Positions 18,187 to 28,051 of a stretch of 64,000 nucleotides of DNA are shown here, one piece after another. The first letter of the stretch is position 1, and every line of letters begins with the position of its first letter. The stretch comes from Ignavibacteria bacterium RIFOXYB12_FULL_35_14 (GTDB lineage Bacteria > Bacteroidota > Ignavibacteria > Ignavibacteriales > Ignavibacteriaceae), in NCBI GenBank assembly GCA_001803045.1, contig MHAR01000060.1, positions 1 to 64,000 on the forward strand, in the 5' to 3' direction. The notes under the pieces were generated by a model that had not been told where the DNA came from, did not search any database, and worked only from the letters and a program-made list of their open reading frames with translations. The position numbers and the translations under genes are program-made.

Positions 18187-19323
18187 TTAAATTGTTTCAA
18201 TAACTTCGTGATAGACGATTCCTCTTTCTTTCAAGCCTGAAAGTATAAAGTCCACACAATCAGCTTTTTGCCCAATGTACTCCGGCGGACAAATTCCTTT
18301 CACCTCAAACAATCTTTTTGCTAACAATCGCAGCACCATTGTCGCTGTGTATCCGGTTGTTCTTGCCATCGAATGAACATTTGTTCTTTCATTGTGGCGG
18401 TCAAGTAAATTATAGGTGTAACGATACTTCTTTTTATCTTTTTCACCTTCAATGATCACCTTCATAACTGTAAATTCCTTATCACGCGGCTTTAATTCCC
18501 ACAATGGAAATAAGAGTTTAGATGTGATATCAATTGGTTTAATTTTCGCACCATTTATTTCAATTTCATCTTTGCTGAAAAATCCGGCTTCACGAAGAAC
18601 TTGCATCTTCTCAATATGCCCCGGATAACGAAGAGTTTTTTCTTTCATATTTGGTGCATTCAAAGTAACTGCTAATGTTCTCAAACCATCACTATTAAAT
18701 GCCTCAAGCGTTCCTACCTCTGGAAAATAAATATATTCCGGATCGGATAAAGCAGGACGAATAACCATTTTTCCATTTTCAATGTATCGAGCAGGACGAG
18801 TGTATTCTTCAATAACATCAATTGGAGAGAAACCGGCTTTATATTCAAATGGATATTCCCGAACAACAGGCAAACCACCGACATAAATTAATATTGTTTC
18901 TATTTTCTCAATAACACTACTAACATAACCCGCTAATAAATTGCTCATTCCTGGTGCGACTCCGCAATCAACAACTGCTGTTACATTATTTTGTTTTGCA
19001 AGTGCATCGAGTTCAAATGGATCTTCGGGGAAGAATGCTATATCCACTACATTTTTACCGGCTTTAATTATTTCTTTAAGAGTGTTAAATCCCATAAATC
19101 CAGGAACTGCACTTAGTACAATATCGCAATCTTTCAGAAGAGTTTTTAATTTTTCATTATTAGCAAAATCGGTTACTATCTTCTTAATTGGTAAGTCATT
19201 TGGAATTTTGTCTAAACTCTGTTTATTCAGATCGGCAACAGTTACTTTAAATAATTTTTCTTTTGCAAGATCAAGCGCCATTGGGCGCCCGACAAGCCCG
19301 CATCCTAAGACAAGTATATTCAT
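18187..19323 (-). CDS. Saccharopine dehydrogenase-like / lysine 6-dehydrogenase-like oxidoreductase
   Basis: A 378-aa NAD(P)-dependent enzyme. The N-terminal Rossmann motif is MNILVLGCGLVGRPMALDLA, followed by the family segment AVVDCGVAPGMSNLLAG and the C-terminal domain with EYTRPARYIENG and SMARTTGYTATMVLRLLA. The family includes saccharopine reductase, LYS9 and lysine 6-dehydrogenase, and the sequence alone does not decide the substrate. It could connect to lysine metabolism, since a LysW lysine operon lies 27 kb away, but it is not part of that operon. It is transcribed in the same direction as the racemase/OSBS gene. Confidence 0.8.
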   Translation of the reverse strand: MNILVLGCGLVGRPMALDLAKEKLFKVTVADLNKQSLDKIPNDLPIKKIVTDFANNEKLKTLLKDCDIVLSAVPGFMGFNTLKEIIKAGKNVVDIAFFPEDPFELDALAKQNNVTAVVDCGVAPGMSNLLAGYVSSVIEKIETILIYVGGLPVVREYPFEYKAGFSPIDVIEEYTRPARYIENGKMVIRPALSDPEYIYFPEVGTLEAFNSDGLRTLAVTLNAPNMKEKTLRYPGHIEKMQVLREAGFFSKDEIEINGAKIKPIDITSKLLFPLWELKPRDKEFTVMKVIIEGEKDKKKYRYTYNLLDRHNERTNVHSMARTTGYTATMVLRLLAKRLFEVKGICPPEYIGQKADCVDFILSGLKERGIVYHEVIETI

Positions 19324-19384
19324 TTTTTCTCCATCGTTTTAATTTTGTTACTTAATAGAACACGATAAATTATTCTATCATTTT

Positions 19385-19454
19385 CTTAGTGACTTTGAGT
19401 CTTAGTGGCAAGAAAAAATTATAGTCACTAAGTCTCTATCCGTCAATTGACGGA
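19385..19454. repeat. CTTAGTG-type intergenic repeat and 16-bp perfect palindrome
   Basis: cttagtgactttgagtctta and, further on, agtcactaagtctctatc are halves of the same repeat family seen at 37812-37895. They are followed at 19439-19454 by the perfect palindrome TCCGTCAATTGACGGA. The surrounding 289-base gap (19324-19612) holds no other gene that I can support. Confidence 0.5.
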
Positions 19455-19612
19455 CACAAAAAAGATAAATGAAGAAGAATTACAAACCACTAAAACGATT
19501 CATGAAGTGAACTGAATGATGTTTAATATTCTGTTCTGGTGAATTCATACTAATTACAGATTGCTTTACTCTCCTGCTAAATCAAGACAACTCGCAAAGA
19601 TTTTGTCTTATT

Positions 19613-21096
19613 CTAATTTATAACTCTAAGAATCGGATAATTCTCACCTTGCTTTAGCAAGTACTCAAACTTCTTATATGTTACCAATCCAAGCATTGAT
19701 TTGGGTTCGAGTGCAATTATTATCAAATTATTTTTCAACTGATTTGTTAGAATAAAAATGTAATCATCTTCAGTTAAACCATTCGGTATCACTTTCACTT
19801 CAACAATTGGATTCACAATTGTATCTCTTTCAAAATCCATTGAGTCAATTTTACTAATGTAATATTGTTCAACCCTATCATCCTCAGTTATTTTACAATC
19901 TGAGTAAGTTAAGGTATGTTTATTCGCCCACTGGATAATTTCAGTCAAACTTTTAGGAACTAAATATCCTTTCGGTCTCTCAACATAATAAATTGATTTA
20001 ACAATAGGACGATAATCAGTAACTGTAACTACCGTATCACTGTTTGAAAAATAAGAAAGCAACGGAAGCTCTAATTTGCATCCATCGGGAAAATGATCCA
20101 ACTGAATTGCAACTAAATTCGACGCTTCGCCATTAATTAATTTTTTTCTTTCATTCTTAACAAGAGTTTTAATTTCATCTTTGTGATTATAGCTAAACTG
20201 CAGCAACCCAAACATGCCTGTCATCTGTCCTTTTACTCGGCGTTCGACGTTATCAATATAATTATCTTTCCCATTCAGTCCCTCTTGAATGAATGAAAAA
20301 GTATTTTGAATTCCCAGGCTCTGTCTTCCATCGTTTATATCGAATGTACTATGGCGAATGTAATCAATTTCCGGTGGTCCTCCATGGCTGTATTCAAAGT
20401 AAGTGAAATTCCGTTTATTAAAATATTCTTTTATGAAAGACAAATATTCTTTATTCTGAAGTTTTCTAATTTCCTCCGATATGTTGATGTTAGTAGTAGT
20501 CCCAACCTCTTCATCATTGTTGAAACGGTAGCCATATTTTTCCAAGTATCGCCATACGGGGCGTACTCGTGAACATCCATCGTGACTTCAAATTGATACC
20601 CGTTGAATAATTTGTGAAGCGCGATTGTTTCAGGCTCAGTCAGAATTAAATGATTTCTATTCAGATCCATATCGTTGCCGTTGCGCCTTTTATTTTTTTC
20701 TGAACCGTCGGGATTCATTTGGGGAACGAGAGCAAAATCGATTTTGTCGAAGAGATACTCATTCTCAGTTTTAAGCAAATCTCTTGCAAGCATCAATGCA
20801 CCTTCTTTACCTGATTGTTCGTTACCATGCTGCTGTGCAAATATGAGAATCTTGATTTTATGTTCATCTTTTCCAAATACCGAACCAGAAAACTTCATCA
20901 CATACAAATTTCTTTGTTCAACGGATTTTCCTAAAACCTCAACATTGAGTAAATCAGATGATTGATCAAGCTCATTAACAAAACTTATTAGCTCATCGTA
21001 TGTTGTAAGATTTGAATAATCTTTTTTTTCTAGAGGCGTTTGTTGACTAAGGGAAATCGTGATTAGCAGTAATGCTATGCTAATAGATATTTTCAT
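19613..21096 (-). pseudogene. M14-family zinc carboxypeptidase, frameshifted at a homopolymer
   Basis: The first part (from ATG 21096) has a signal peptide and the M14 zinc site: H-x2-E in FAQQHGNEQSGKEGA, then MDLNRNH and the later His in MDVHEYAPYG. The frame then shifts. The next frame carries on with KYGYRFNNDEEVGTTTN and a long C-terminal part to 19613. The break lies in a run of five A (20537-20541 on the plus strand as T). Restoring a sixth base gives D-T-W-K-K-Y-G-Y without interruption. Both halves otherwise look healthy, so this is either a recent single-base deletion or a sequencing error. The intact product would be a secreted metallopeptidase. Confidence 0.8.
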
Positions 21097-21107
21097 ATTC
21101 TAATCCT

Positions 21108-21262
21108 TTATAACTTTATGTTTTTAGCAATATCTTTTTTGATTTCCCATTTTAGAGGGTTCTGCTCGATGTATTTTCTGATATTGTACAATTCTCTTTC
21201 ATTACGGATGACACGGTCATAAAATTTTAGCTGCCATGATAAATCATTACGATCATTTTTAT
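21108..21262 (-). pseudogene. C-terminal remnant of a REP-associated (Y1/IS200-like) transposase
   Basis: A short minus-strand frame encodes WQLKFYDRVIRNERELYNIR followed by KYIEQNPLKWE. This is the typical C-terminus of RAYT transposases (F/W-Q-x2-F-Y-D-x-V/I-I-R-N-E...I-x-N-P-x-K-W). It is closed by a TGA just upstream, so the catalytic HUH domain and tyrosine are missing. It lies between two other decayed genes. RAYT enzymes are linked to palindromic REP-type repeats, several of which occur in this window. Confidence 0.72.
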
Positions 21263-21273
21263 TTCACCGTTGT

Positions 21274-21381
21274 TTAACTGCTCGTTTGAAGTTCAGCTTT
21301 CCTCATTACCCAAATCACGGAAACAAGGTTTGCTGTCACTAAACCAATAAACGATAGACCGAATAATTCAAGTATGTTCAT
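21274..21381 (-). CDS. Possible 35-aa single-pass membrane peptide
   Basis: An ATG at 21381 opens a 35-codon frame with one hydrophobic helix (FIGLVTANLVSVIWVM) flanked by an acidic start and a basic end (RKAELQTSS). The layout is like that of bacterial small membrane proteins. No clear ribosome site precedes it, and it lies in a zone of decayed genes. I do not recognise a family, and it may be chance. Confidence 0.25.
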   Translation of the reverse strand: MNILELFGLSFIGLVTANLVSVIWVMRKAELQTSS

Positions 21382-21431
21382 AATTACGCTGAATTGTTTT
21401 GATAAATATTCAAAATGAGTGAGTTAGTTGA

Positions 21432-22647
21432 TCATTCAAGGTTGAATTCATTTTTCATTTCGCTTAGAACCGTGGAATCAATCCATGAGTAAAACTGCTT
21501 AACCTCAATACTATTCAAACCAAATTTTCTCCACACCTTCAATTTAGAATTTGTTTCTGTAAGAACTTTGACTTCAATTGGAATTAATTTTTGACGTATT
21601 CCCGTATTTTCTTTATTCATGAGCGCAGCAAGATTCAATTAGTTTTCTCTTGCATCATTCTGTAAAGAAAAAACTTTAGTTTTCAATTTAAGTGCAGCGT
21701 CACATAGTGGGGCGTTACCCGATTCTTCTGCCAGCATAATTTAAAGAAGCGTACCATCATCAAGCAGCCAAACTAGAATAACAACAGAAGTAGGCGGAAA
21801 TCCGAGAATAGTCCACATCGTAGTTAAATTAGCCGATTCGTTTTCTTTAATACCCTGAATAACTACAGCAGCAGAAGTAGAGTACCTAGGAATGTAATCC
21901 GGGAAGAACACATAATCATCTTCTTGTTTATTCCTGGGCAATGATTTAGTTAAATCAGTATTTGTAAATGAATGAATTAAACATCTTGGTACATCATTTG
22001 TCAAAAACTCGAAAGAGATTTTCCCATTTTTATACTTGCTTGCTAAAATATCCAATGCTATAGTATAGCGTATATAACCATAACCTTTATTTTCTTCTCC
22101 CGAAAAAGAATAATTCGTTCTGATTAGATAGCCTCTTGGTGCAGTCTCCGGATCGTTTGCATCGAATTTTTGGAAATTATAATTATCAGTTTCATAATAA
22201 GCTGCACCGCCACCGGCATCGATCACTCCAAAGTTTGCCTCAACTCCGAGGGGCTTTGGTAACTCAATAAGCATTTGCTCAAAATCTTCCAATGTTGCAA
22301 AACTTTCCAACGCCATCTTCATAAGTATTCCCTCACGATCAGATAGCTTGGTGGTATCGTCCCGCTTTAGGTTATACGATGCCGAATTCATAATGCCGAA
22401 TCTGGCGTTATTAAATCCACACCAAACGTTTTGATTTTCTTTATCGTTTGAATTTACCAAACCAATAAAGCGGTACTTACCTTCTGAGAAATAAACTAAT
22501 TTGTTTTGAAGAACATCCGCATCTCGATTTTTCAGCAACATAGGCCTGCTGTCATCTGTTGCTTTACCAGAGATAACCGCAGTTGTGCATGGCCAACGGG
22601 AAACCGTAAAAAGTAAAAAAAATTAAAGTGATATATAATTTTTTCAT
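21432..22647 (-). pseudogene. C45-type (acyl-CoA:6-APA acyltransferase-like) Ntn hydrolase, decayed
   Basis: The ATG at 22647 starts a signal peptide (MKKLYITLIFFTFYG). The frame shifts between about 22588 and 22605. The next frame then gives the mature N-terminus CTTAVISGKATDDSRPMLLK with the nucleophile cysteine and the KNRD motif of C45 hydrolases. The body is open to a TAA at 21741-21743. In the same frame the protein clearly continues (IMLAEESGNAPLCDAALKLK), hits a second TAA at 21639-21641 and continues again to 21432. One frameshift and two ochre codons mark a true pseudogene. The product would have been an exported amidase or acyltransferase. Confidence 0.8.
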
Positions 22648-22708
22648 AAGATTGAATTTCCTTAAAAACTTAAGTTTGTTGGTCATTAAAATTCTTTGTC
22701 AAAGAGAA

Positions 22709-23053
22709 TCATTCAATTTCCGGCTCTTCGATCTTCTTTATATAACCATCTTTTTTCAGATTATCATAAGACCTGTAAACAGTAATGGTAACTGAAATAG
22801 ATTCGCTGAATCCAGTTGATTCTATTTTTACACCGCCCACTTCTTTTTGAAGTTTCACACTAGAATAAAGCTTATCATTAGCTATAAGATCATTTTCAAT
22901 TTTGATTTTCTTTCCGGGAATGTTTGATAAAGCCCAATAAATACCTTTTTTCGCATTTACTAATGCGGGTGAGATATCATCGTCAATTTTTGTCTGAGCG
23001 TTACCTGCGTAAAAGAAAAACAGTACCAAAGCAAATGTTAAAATAAATTTCAT
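22709..23053 (-). CDS. Small exported protein of unknown function
   Basis: A 114-aa protein with a clean Sec signal peptide (MKFILTFALVLFFFYAGNAQ, cleavage after NAQ). The mature part is about 95 residues, rich in charged residues and beta-forming segments (KIKIENDLIANDKLYSSVKL; ESISVTITVYRSYDNL). I recognise no domain. It is transcribed away from the SMP-30 gene and next to the decayed C45 gene. A GAGGAATT ribosome site supports the start. It is probably periplasmic. Confidence 0.55.
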   Translation of the reverse strand: MKFILTFALVLFFFYAGNAQTKIDDDISPALVNAKKGIYWALSNIPGKKIKIENDLIANDKLYSSVKLQKEVGGVKIESTGFSESISVTITVYRSYDNLKKDGYIKKIEEPEIE

Positions 23054-23160
23054 AATTCCTCCTGCGATATAAAAAGAAACTGTAGAATTTTTTTGTTAAA
23101 GTTAACAAGTTTATGTTTGAAGACAAGTAAAATTTTGTAAAAATTAATGAACCATTAAAA

Positions 23161-24075
23161 ATGAAAAAAATAATCACTATGGTTTTAACCCTCATAGTTT
23201 CCCAATTCTGCCTAACGCAAGACGAGAGAGAAGTTGGATTTAATATGATTGCTGATAGAATGCGCTTTCCAGAAGGGCCAGCTTGGGATGGGAAGGGAAA
23301 TCTTTACGTATCAAGCTGTTATGGCGGGTACATTCTAAAAATATCTTCCAATGGTTCCTTAAAGCTTATCGATTCGGCAGCTTCTCAAAATATGAAACAA
23401 ACTAACGGATTAACCGTATATAAAGATGAAAATGTTTATGCTTGTGATTATGGACTTGGTGCGATATTAAAAATTTCTCCGGATGGAAAATCAGAGATAT
23501 TTATTAATGGTTATGAAGGAAAAAAATTCAATCGGCCAAATGATCTGGCATTTGATGAACAGGGAAATCTTTACTTCACTGATCCAAAATCCCATGGCAA
23601 GGATGAATTAGATGGACGAATATTTAAAGTAGATATTAAGTCGAAAGTGATTACCCTGCTTGCAGACAGATTAGCATTCCCAAATGGAATTGCTTTTTCT
23701 CCCAATGGTAAAAAATTATTTGTGTGTGAATCAGCCAAGAATAGGATATTAACTTTCAGAGTAAATGATAATGGCACTTTATCAGATAAAACTATTTTTG
23801 CAGAATTGCCTGGCGGTGATCCTGATGGCTTGGCTTTTGACGCTGAAGGTAACTTATATGTTGCGCATTTCGGTGGAAATGCAATTTATGTTCTCTCTCC
23901 AAACGGAGAAATCAAGGAAAAAATAATCACTCCCGGAAAAAATCCGAGTAATCTCGAATTCGGTGGTGAAGATATGAAAACTTTATTCATAACAGAGGAT
24001 GAAACAAATTCAGTTTATTCTCTTCAAGTAGAAATTCCCGGGCTTAAATTATTTTCTTCTCCTTCAAATAAATAA
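23161..24075 (+). CDS. Exported SMP-30/gluconolactonase/LRE-family beta-propeller
   Basis: A 304-aa protein with a signal peptide (MKKIITMVLTLIVSQFCLTQ) and a six-bladed propeller. The blades repeat LYVSSCYGGYILKIS, LYFTDPKSHG and PNGIAFSPNGKKLFVCESAK. The metal-site residues of the family can be seen as E in RFPEGPAWD, N in FNRPNDLAFD, N in FPNGIAFS and D in GGDPDGLAFD. Family members hydrolyse sugar lactones or esters, and the substrate here is unknown. It stands alone, in divergent orientation to the small exported protein. Confidence 0.8.
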   Translation: MKKIITMVLTLIVSQFCLTQDEREVGFNMIADRMRFPEGPAWDGKGNLYVSSCYGGYILKISSNGSLKLIDSAASQNMKQTNGLTVYKDENVYACDYGLGAILKISPDGKSEIFINGYEGKKFNRPNDLAFDEQGNLYFTDPKSHGKDELDGRIFKVDIKSKVITLLADRLAFPNGIAFSPNGKKLFVCESAKNRILTFRVNDNGTLSDKTIFAELPGGDPDGLAFDAEGNLYVAHFGGNAIYVLSPNGEIKEKIITPGKNPSNLEFGGEDMKTLFITEDETNSVYSLQVEIPGLKLFSSPSNK

Positions 24076-24100
24076 TTCACCTTACGCAAAATTATGAGAT

Positions 24101-24154
24101 AAAAACCCGGTTTCTTTCAAATATATCACAGCTTAAAAAAACTAGGTTTGTTTT
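24101..24154. repeat. Imperfect inverted repeat, AAACCCGGTTTCTTT/AACTAGGTTTGTTTT
   Basis: aaacccggtttcttt and the reverse of aaaactaggtttgtttt pair with about three mismatches. The repeat lies just after the SMP-30 gene and before gpmI, and could serve as a hairpin terminator for the upstream gene. Confidence 0.45.
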
Positions 24155-24270
24155 AGAACTTTAAGCAGTTTGGCTTTATATGTGTTACTTATACTGCATA
24201 ATCACCTTCTTCTTAAAATTGATATTCTGTATTATTGACCCACATCTTAATAACAAAAAGATATAATCTG

Positions 24271-25902
24271 ATGACTTTAAAACTTACAAAGCTGCAAAAT
24301 TTTCACGGACGAAAAGGTCCTTTACTACTAATTATCATGGATGGAGTTGGCATTGGCAAAAAGTATGACGGTAATGCTGTTTATAAAGCAAAGACTCCTG
24401 TACTGGATAAATTATTTCAATCAAAGCTTTATACACAATTAAAAGCACATGGACCGGCTGTCGGTTTGCCATCGGAAGATGATATGGGAAATAGTGAGGT
24501 CGGGCACAATGCAATTGGCGCAGGTAGAGTTTTTGCTCAAGGTGCAAAGCTTGTAAACAGATCTATTAAGTCTGGAGAAATCTTCAAATCCGAAATATGG
24601 AAGAACGTAACAGAACGCGGAAAGAAAAATGGAACGGTTCATTTTATCGGTCTTTTATCAGATGGAAATGTTCATTCGCATATTGATCAGTTGTTCGCTA
24701 TGATTGATCAATGTAAACAAGAAGAAATTCCGAAAGTAAGACTTCATATTCTGCTTGATGGTCGAGATGTTCCAGGAAAATCGGCACTAATATATTTAAG
24801 GATGACCGAAGAATTATTAACTAAGATTAATTCTGAATCAAAATTCGATTATAAAATTGCTTCAGGCGGCGGGAGAATGAAAGTTACAATGGATAGATAC
24901 AATGCTGATTGGGACATCGTCAAAAAAGGATGGGATGCTCATGTTCTCGGAGTTGGCAGAAAATTCAAATCTTCTATTCAAGCTGTTGAAACTTTTTACT
25001 CCGAAGACAAAAAAATGATTGATCAGTACCTCGATTCCTTTGTCATCGTTGATGATTCCGATAAACCTGTTGGAAAAATTCAAGATGGCGATAGTGTTGT
25101 GTTCTTCAATTTTAGAGGCGACCGTGCTATTGAACTATCACGTGCATTTGAAGAAAAAGATTTTAAGTTTTTTGATCGAGTTAGTATTCCCTATATTTAT
25201 TACGCAGGCATGATGCAGTACGACGGCGACTTGCTCATTCCCAAAAACTATCTTGTTATTCCTCCTTCAATTGATAGAACCATCAGCGAATATCTGTGCA
25301 ATGAAAAAGTAACTTCATTTGCCATTTCAGAAACTCAGAAGTACGGACACGTAACTTATTTTTGGAACGGAAACAGATCCGGTTATATCGATCGATCCCT
25401 TGAAACTTATTTTGAAATTCCTTCCGACAGAATTGAATTTGACAAAGCTCCAAGAATGAAAGCTTACGAAATTGCTGAAAAAGCTATCGAGCTATTAAAA
25501 ACCGGGAAGTACAGATTTGGAAGAATAAATTTCCCAAATGGCGATATGGTGGGACACACAGGAAATCTTGAAGCGGCAATAATTGCAGTCGAATCAGTTG
25601 ACGAATGTGTTGGAAAATTACTGAAAGTGATTGAAGAACTTAATGGAATAGCAATTATAACTGCAGATCATGGCAACTCTGATGAAATGTATACCGAAAA
25701 AGACGGAGTGAAAACTCCAAAGACCGCACACACTTTGAATCCGGTTCCATTTGTAATTTACGATCCACAGTATAACGAAGAGTATCAGATGGCAGAAGTA
25801 AAAAATCCCGGCTTAAGCAATATGGCTGCAACAATTCTTAATCTTCTTGGCTATGAGAAGGTTGAAGATTATGATGAGAGCTTAATAAATTTTACCAAAT
25901 GA
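24271..25902 (+). CDS. gpmI: 2,3-bisphosphoglycerate-independent phosphoglycerate mutase
   Basis: Interconverts 3- and 2-phosphoglycerate in glycolysis and gluconeogenesis. It is of the alkaline-phosphatase superfamily: first metal ligand D24 in LLIIMDGVGIG and catalytic Ser75 in DMGNSEVGHNAIGAGR. The later metal-binding set is INFPNGDMVGHTG and ITADHGNSDEM. With the ATG at 24271 the protein has 543 residues, normal for GpmI. A TTG at 24235 is in frame, but its extra 12 residues (MTHILITKRYNL) are unlike the family. It is monocistronic. Confidence 0.95.
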   Translation: MTLKLTKLQNFHGRKGPLLLIIMDGVGIGKKYDGNAVYKAKTPVLDKLFQSKLYTQLKAHGPAVGLPSEDDMGNSEVGHNAIGAGRVFAQGAKLVNRSIKSGEIFKSEIWKNVTERGKKNGTVHFIGLLSDGNVHSHIDQLFAMIDQCKQEEIPKVRLHILLDGRDVPGKSALIYLRMTEELLTKINSESKFDYKIASGGGRMKVTMDRYNADWDIVKKGWDAHVLGVGRKFKSSIQAVETFYSEDKKMIDQYLDSFVIVDDSDKPVGKIQDGDSVVFFNFRGDRAIELSRAFEEKDFKFFDRVSIPYIYYAGMMQYDGDLLIPKNYLVIPPSIDRTISEYLCNEKVTSFAISETQKYGHVTYFWNGNRSGYIDRSLETYFEIPSDRIEFDKAPRMKAYEIAEKAIELLKTGKYRFGRINFPNGDMVGHTGNLEAAIIAVESVDECVGKLLKVIEELNGIAIITADHGNSDEMYTEKDGVKTPKTAHTLNPVPFVIYDPQYNEEYQMAEVKNPGLSNMAATILNLLGYEKVEDYDESLINFTK

Positions 25903-26118
25903 AGCAGTCGCTTTAGTTTCATCTTTAGGCTTAAATATTTGCTCAATTTTCAGAAGGAGTTGGTGAAACTTCACTTATGCATTCGATTCCGCTCATCATT
26001 CCTATTAGCCGTCTATAATAAAAATTCAACCAATCAGGGCAGCAAAACATATTTTACGGTGTGAAAATTATATTTAACTTATTTTAAAAATATTTTCAGA
26101 TCAGTCTGAATTTTAAAG

Positions 26119-27237
26119 ATGCCAAATAATTTCTATTTAAATAGAATAAATCCCTCACGAGTTCTTGATTCCAACTCCAAACAAGAAAAGTGGAGCGAGA
26201 AGAAACGATATTGGGTTAGTCAAATATTCGGTTGGGCTTTTTTTACCATAATCAATTTAATTATTCTCGCTGCGCTGGGACGATTTACATGGCAAAACTT
26301 AGCTGTTTTTCTGGTGATTTTCTTTTCAGGTTTAATTCTAACTCATCAGTTCAGGCATTACATAAAAAAGTATAATTGGATATCCTTACCAATAAAAAAA
26401 TTGCTTTTTCGTGCGCTGCTTGCTTGCTTAATTATTGGAACTATCATTTATGCTTTGGCTTTTAGTTCAGATTATGCGCTCGGTCAATTCAAATCTGAAG
26501 AATTTAAGGCTGCTTCTCCGTTAGTGGGAATAATAAATCTCAGCGGTGTGATTGCTATCTGGTCGTTGATTTATTTTTCATTTCATTATTTCCAAAATTA
26601 TAAGCGTGCGGAAATTGAATCTTACATTTGGGAAGCAGCAGTTAAAGATTTTGAGCTGAAGACATTAAAATCCCAGCTAAATCCTCACTTTATGTTTAAT
26701 GCCTTGAACAGCATTCGCGCTTTGATTGACGAAGATCCGAAAAGTGCGCAGACTGCTGTAACAAAACTATCGAACATACTTCGTTATTCACTAAAGATTG
26801 AAAGAAATGAAACGGTTGCACTAGATGAAGAAATGCAAACTGTTGCGGATTATCTTGCACTGGAAGCAATTAGATTAGAAGAAAGAATTAAGTACAAAAT
26901 CCTTGTAGATCCAAAATCATATAAAATTGAAATCCCCCCAATGATGATCCAAACCTTAGTTGAAAATGGAATCAAGCATGGTATTGCAAAGCGAACTAAT
27001 GGAGGAGAAATTTTTATCACAACTAAATTAGAAAATTCAAATTTGTATATTGACATTAGAAACAGCGGACAAATTGAGGAGGATTTGCTTAGGCAATCAA
27101 ACGGGTTTGGAATAAGCAATACAAAGCAGCGCTTAAATTTAATTTATGGTGATTCCGCAAAATTTGAAATTAAAAACAATGCAGATGATTCTGTTTCTGC
27201 ACAAATAACTATTCCAATAGGAGGTTATATTAAATGA
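26119..27237 (+). CDS. LytS-type membrane sensor histidine kinase
   Basis: A 372-aa kinase with four membrane helices (roughly residues 38-57, 62-77, 97-117 and 137-157) and a His_kinase (PF06580) domain. The phosphoacceptor His190 is in LKSQLNPHFMFNALNSIRAL, and the ATP-binding end has PPMMIQTLVENGIKHGI and NGFGISNTKQRL. It lacks an obvious sensor domain outside the membrane, so the signal is probably read by the helices. Its stop overlaps the start of the response regulator by four bases (ATGA), so the pair is co-translated. Confidence 0.9.
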   Translation: MPNNFYLNRINPSRVLDSNSKQEKWSEKKRYWVSQIFGWAFFTIINLIILAALGRFTWQNLAVFLVIFFSGLILTHQFRHYIKKYNWISLPIKKLLFRALLACLIIGTIIYALAFSSDYALGQFKSEEFKAASPLVGIINLSGVIAIWSLIYFSFHYFQNYKRAEIESYIWEAAVKDFELKTLKSQLNPHFMFNALNSIRALIDEDPKSAQTAVTKLSNILRYSLKIERNETVALDEEMQTVADYLALEAIRLEERIKYKILVDPKSYKIEIPPMMIQTLVENGIKHGIAKRTNGGEIFITTKLENSNLYIDIRNSGQIEEDLLRQSNGFGISNTKQRLNLIYGDSAKFEIKNNADDSVSAQITIPIGGYIK

Positions 27238-27953
27238 AAGCTTTAATAGTAGATGATGAAAGATTAGCAAGAGTTGAGCTTCGCAGATTACTAGCTCCAT
27301 TCAAAGAAATAAAAATTGTTGGTGAAGCTGTAAATGCAGAAGATGCATTGAATAAAATTACCGAGCTTCGTCCCGAAATTATTTTTCTCGATATTCAAAT
27401 GCCGGGCAAGAATGGGTTTCAACTTCTTGAGGAACTTGACAGTGTTCCGATTGTTGTTTTTACCACTGCCTATGATGAGTACGCTCTAAAAGCTTTTGAG
27501 TACAATGCTTTAGATTATCTTCTCAAACCTATTGAGCCGAAGAGACTGGAAGACTCAATAAAAAAAATTCTTGAGAAGAAAGCGAAAGAAAAAGCGATTC
27601 AAACAGAACATGAAACACTAAGCGAGGATGACCAGGTTTTTGTGAAAGATGGTGAAAGATGCTGGTTTGTTAAGCTCGCTAACATTAAACTTTTTGAATC
27701 TGAGGGAAACTATGTTCGCTTGTACTTCGATGAAAACAAACCATTGATTTTGAGAACGCTTAATTATCTTGATGAACGACTTGATGGCAAAACTTTCTTC
27801 AGGGCAAACAGAAAGCATATAATAAATTTAAAATGGGTTGAAGGAATTGATCCATGGCTTAACGGTGGTCTGTTGGTAAGATTAAAAGGCGGAAATAAAA
27901 TTGAGGTGTCGCGTCGTCAAGCAGTCAAATTCAAAGATATTATGAGCTTATGA
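27234..27953 (+). CDS. LytTR-family response regulator
   Basis: A 239-aa regulator with a receiver domain (VDDERLARVELRRLL; phosphorylated Asp53 in IIFLDIQMPGKNG; later TTAYDEYALKAFE) and a C-terminal LytTR DNA-binding domain (FESEGNYVRLYFDENKP; RANRKHIINLKWVEGID). It is the partner of the kinase directly upstream. LytTR proteins bind direct repeats upstream of envelope-related genes. No target is obvious in the window. Confidence 0.92.
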   Translation: MKALIVDDERLARVELRRLLAPFKEIKIVGEAVNAEDALNKITELRPEIIFLDIQMPGKNGFQLLEELDSVPIVVFTTAYDEYALKAFEYNALDYLLKPIEPKRLEDSIKKILEKKAKEKAIQTEHETLSEDDQVFVKDGERCWFVKLANIKLFESEGNYVRLYFDENKPLILRTLNYLDERLDGKTFFRANRKHIINLKWVEGIDPWLNGGLLVRLKGGNKIEVSRRQAVKFKDIMSL

Positions 27954-27976
27954 ATTTTACATATTGATCAGCTCTT

Positions 27977-28016
27977 AATCCCTCATTTTGTTTTCACGGC
28001 ACGAGGGATTCTTATT
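27977..28016 (+). terminator. Hairpin terminator after the LytTR gene
   Basis: AATCCCTC (27977-27984) pairs perfectly with GAGGGATT (28003-28010) across an 18-base loop, followed by CTTATTCT. It begins 24 bases after the stop codon. Confidence 0.6.
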
Positions 28017-28051
28017 CTCTACTCTTCTAATCCACCATGGGCAGTCACGTC

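Noticed and set aside
21639-21743. Stop-codon recoding (TAA read as sense) in the C45-type gene
   Set aside because: Other genes in the window use TAA as a normal stop, and the same gene also has a frameshift, so decay is the simpler reading.
25903-26118. Small gene between gpmI and the LytS-type kinase
   Set aside because: Short frames only, none with a ribosome site or protein-like composition; the gap appears to hold only promoter sequence.
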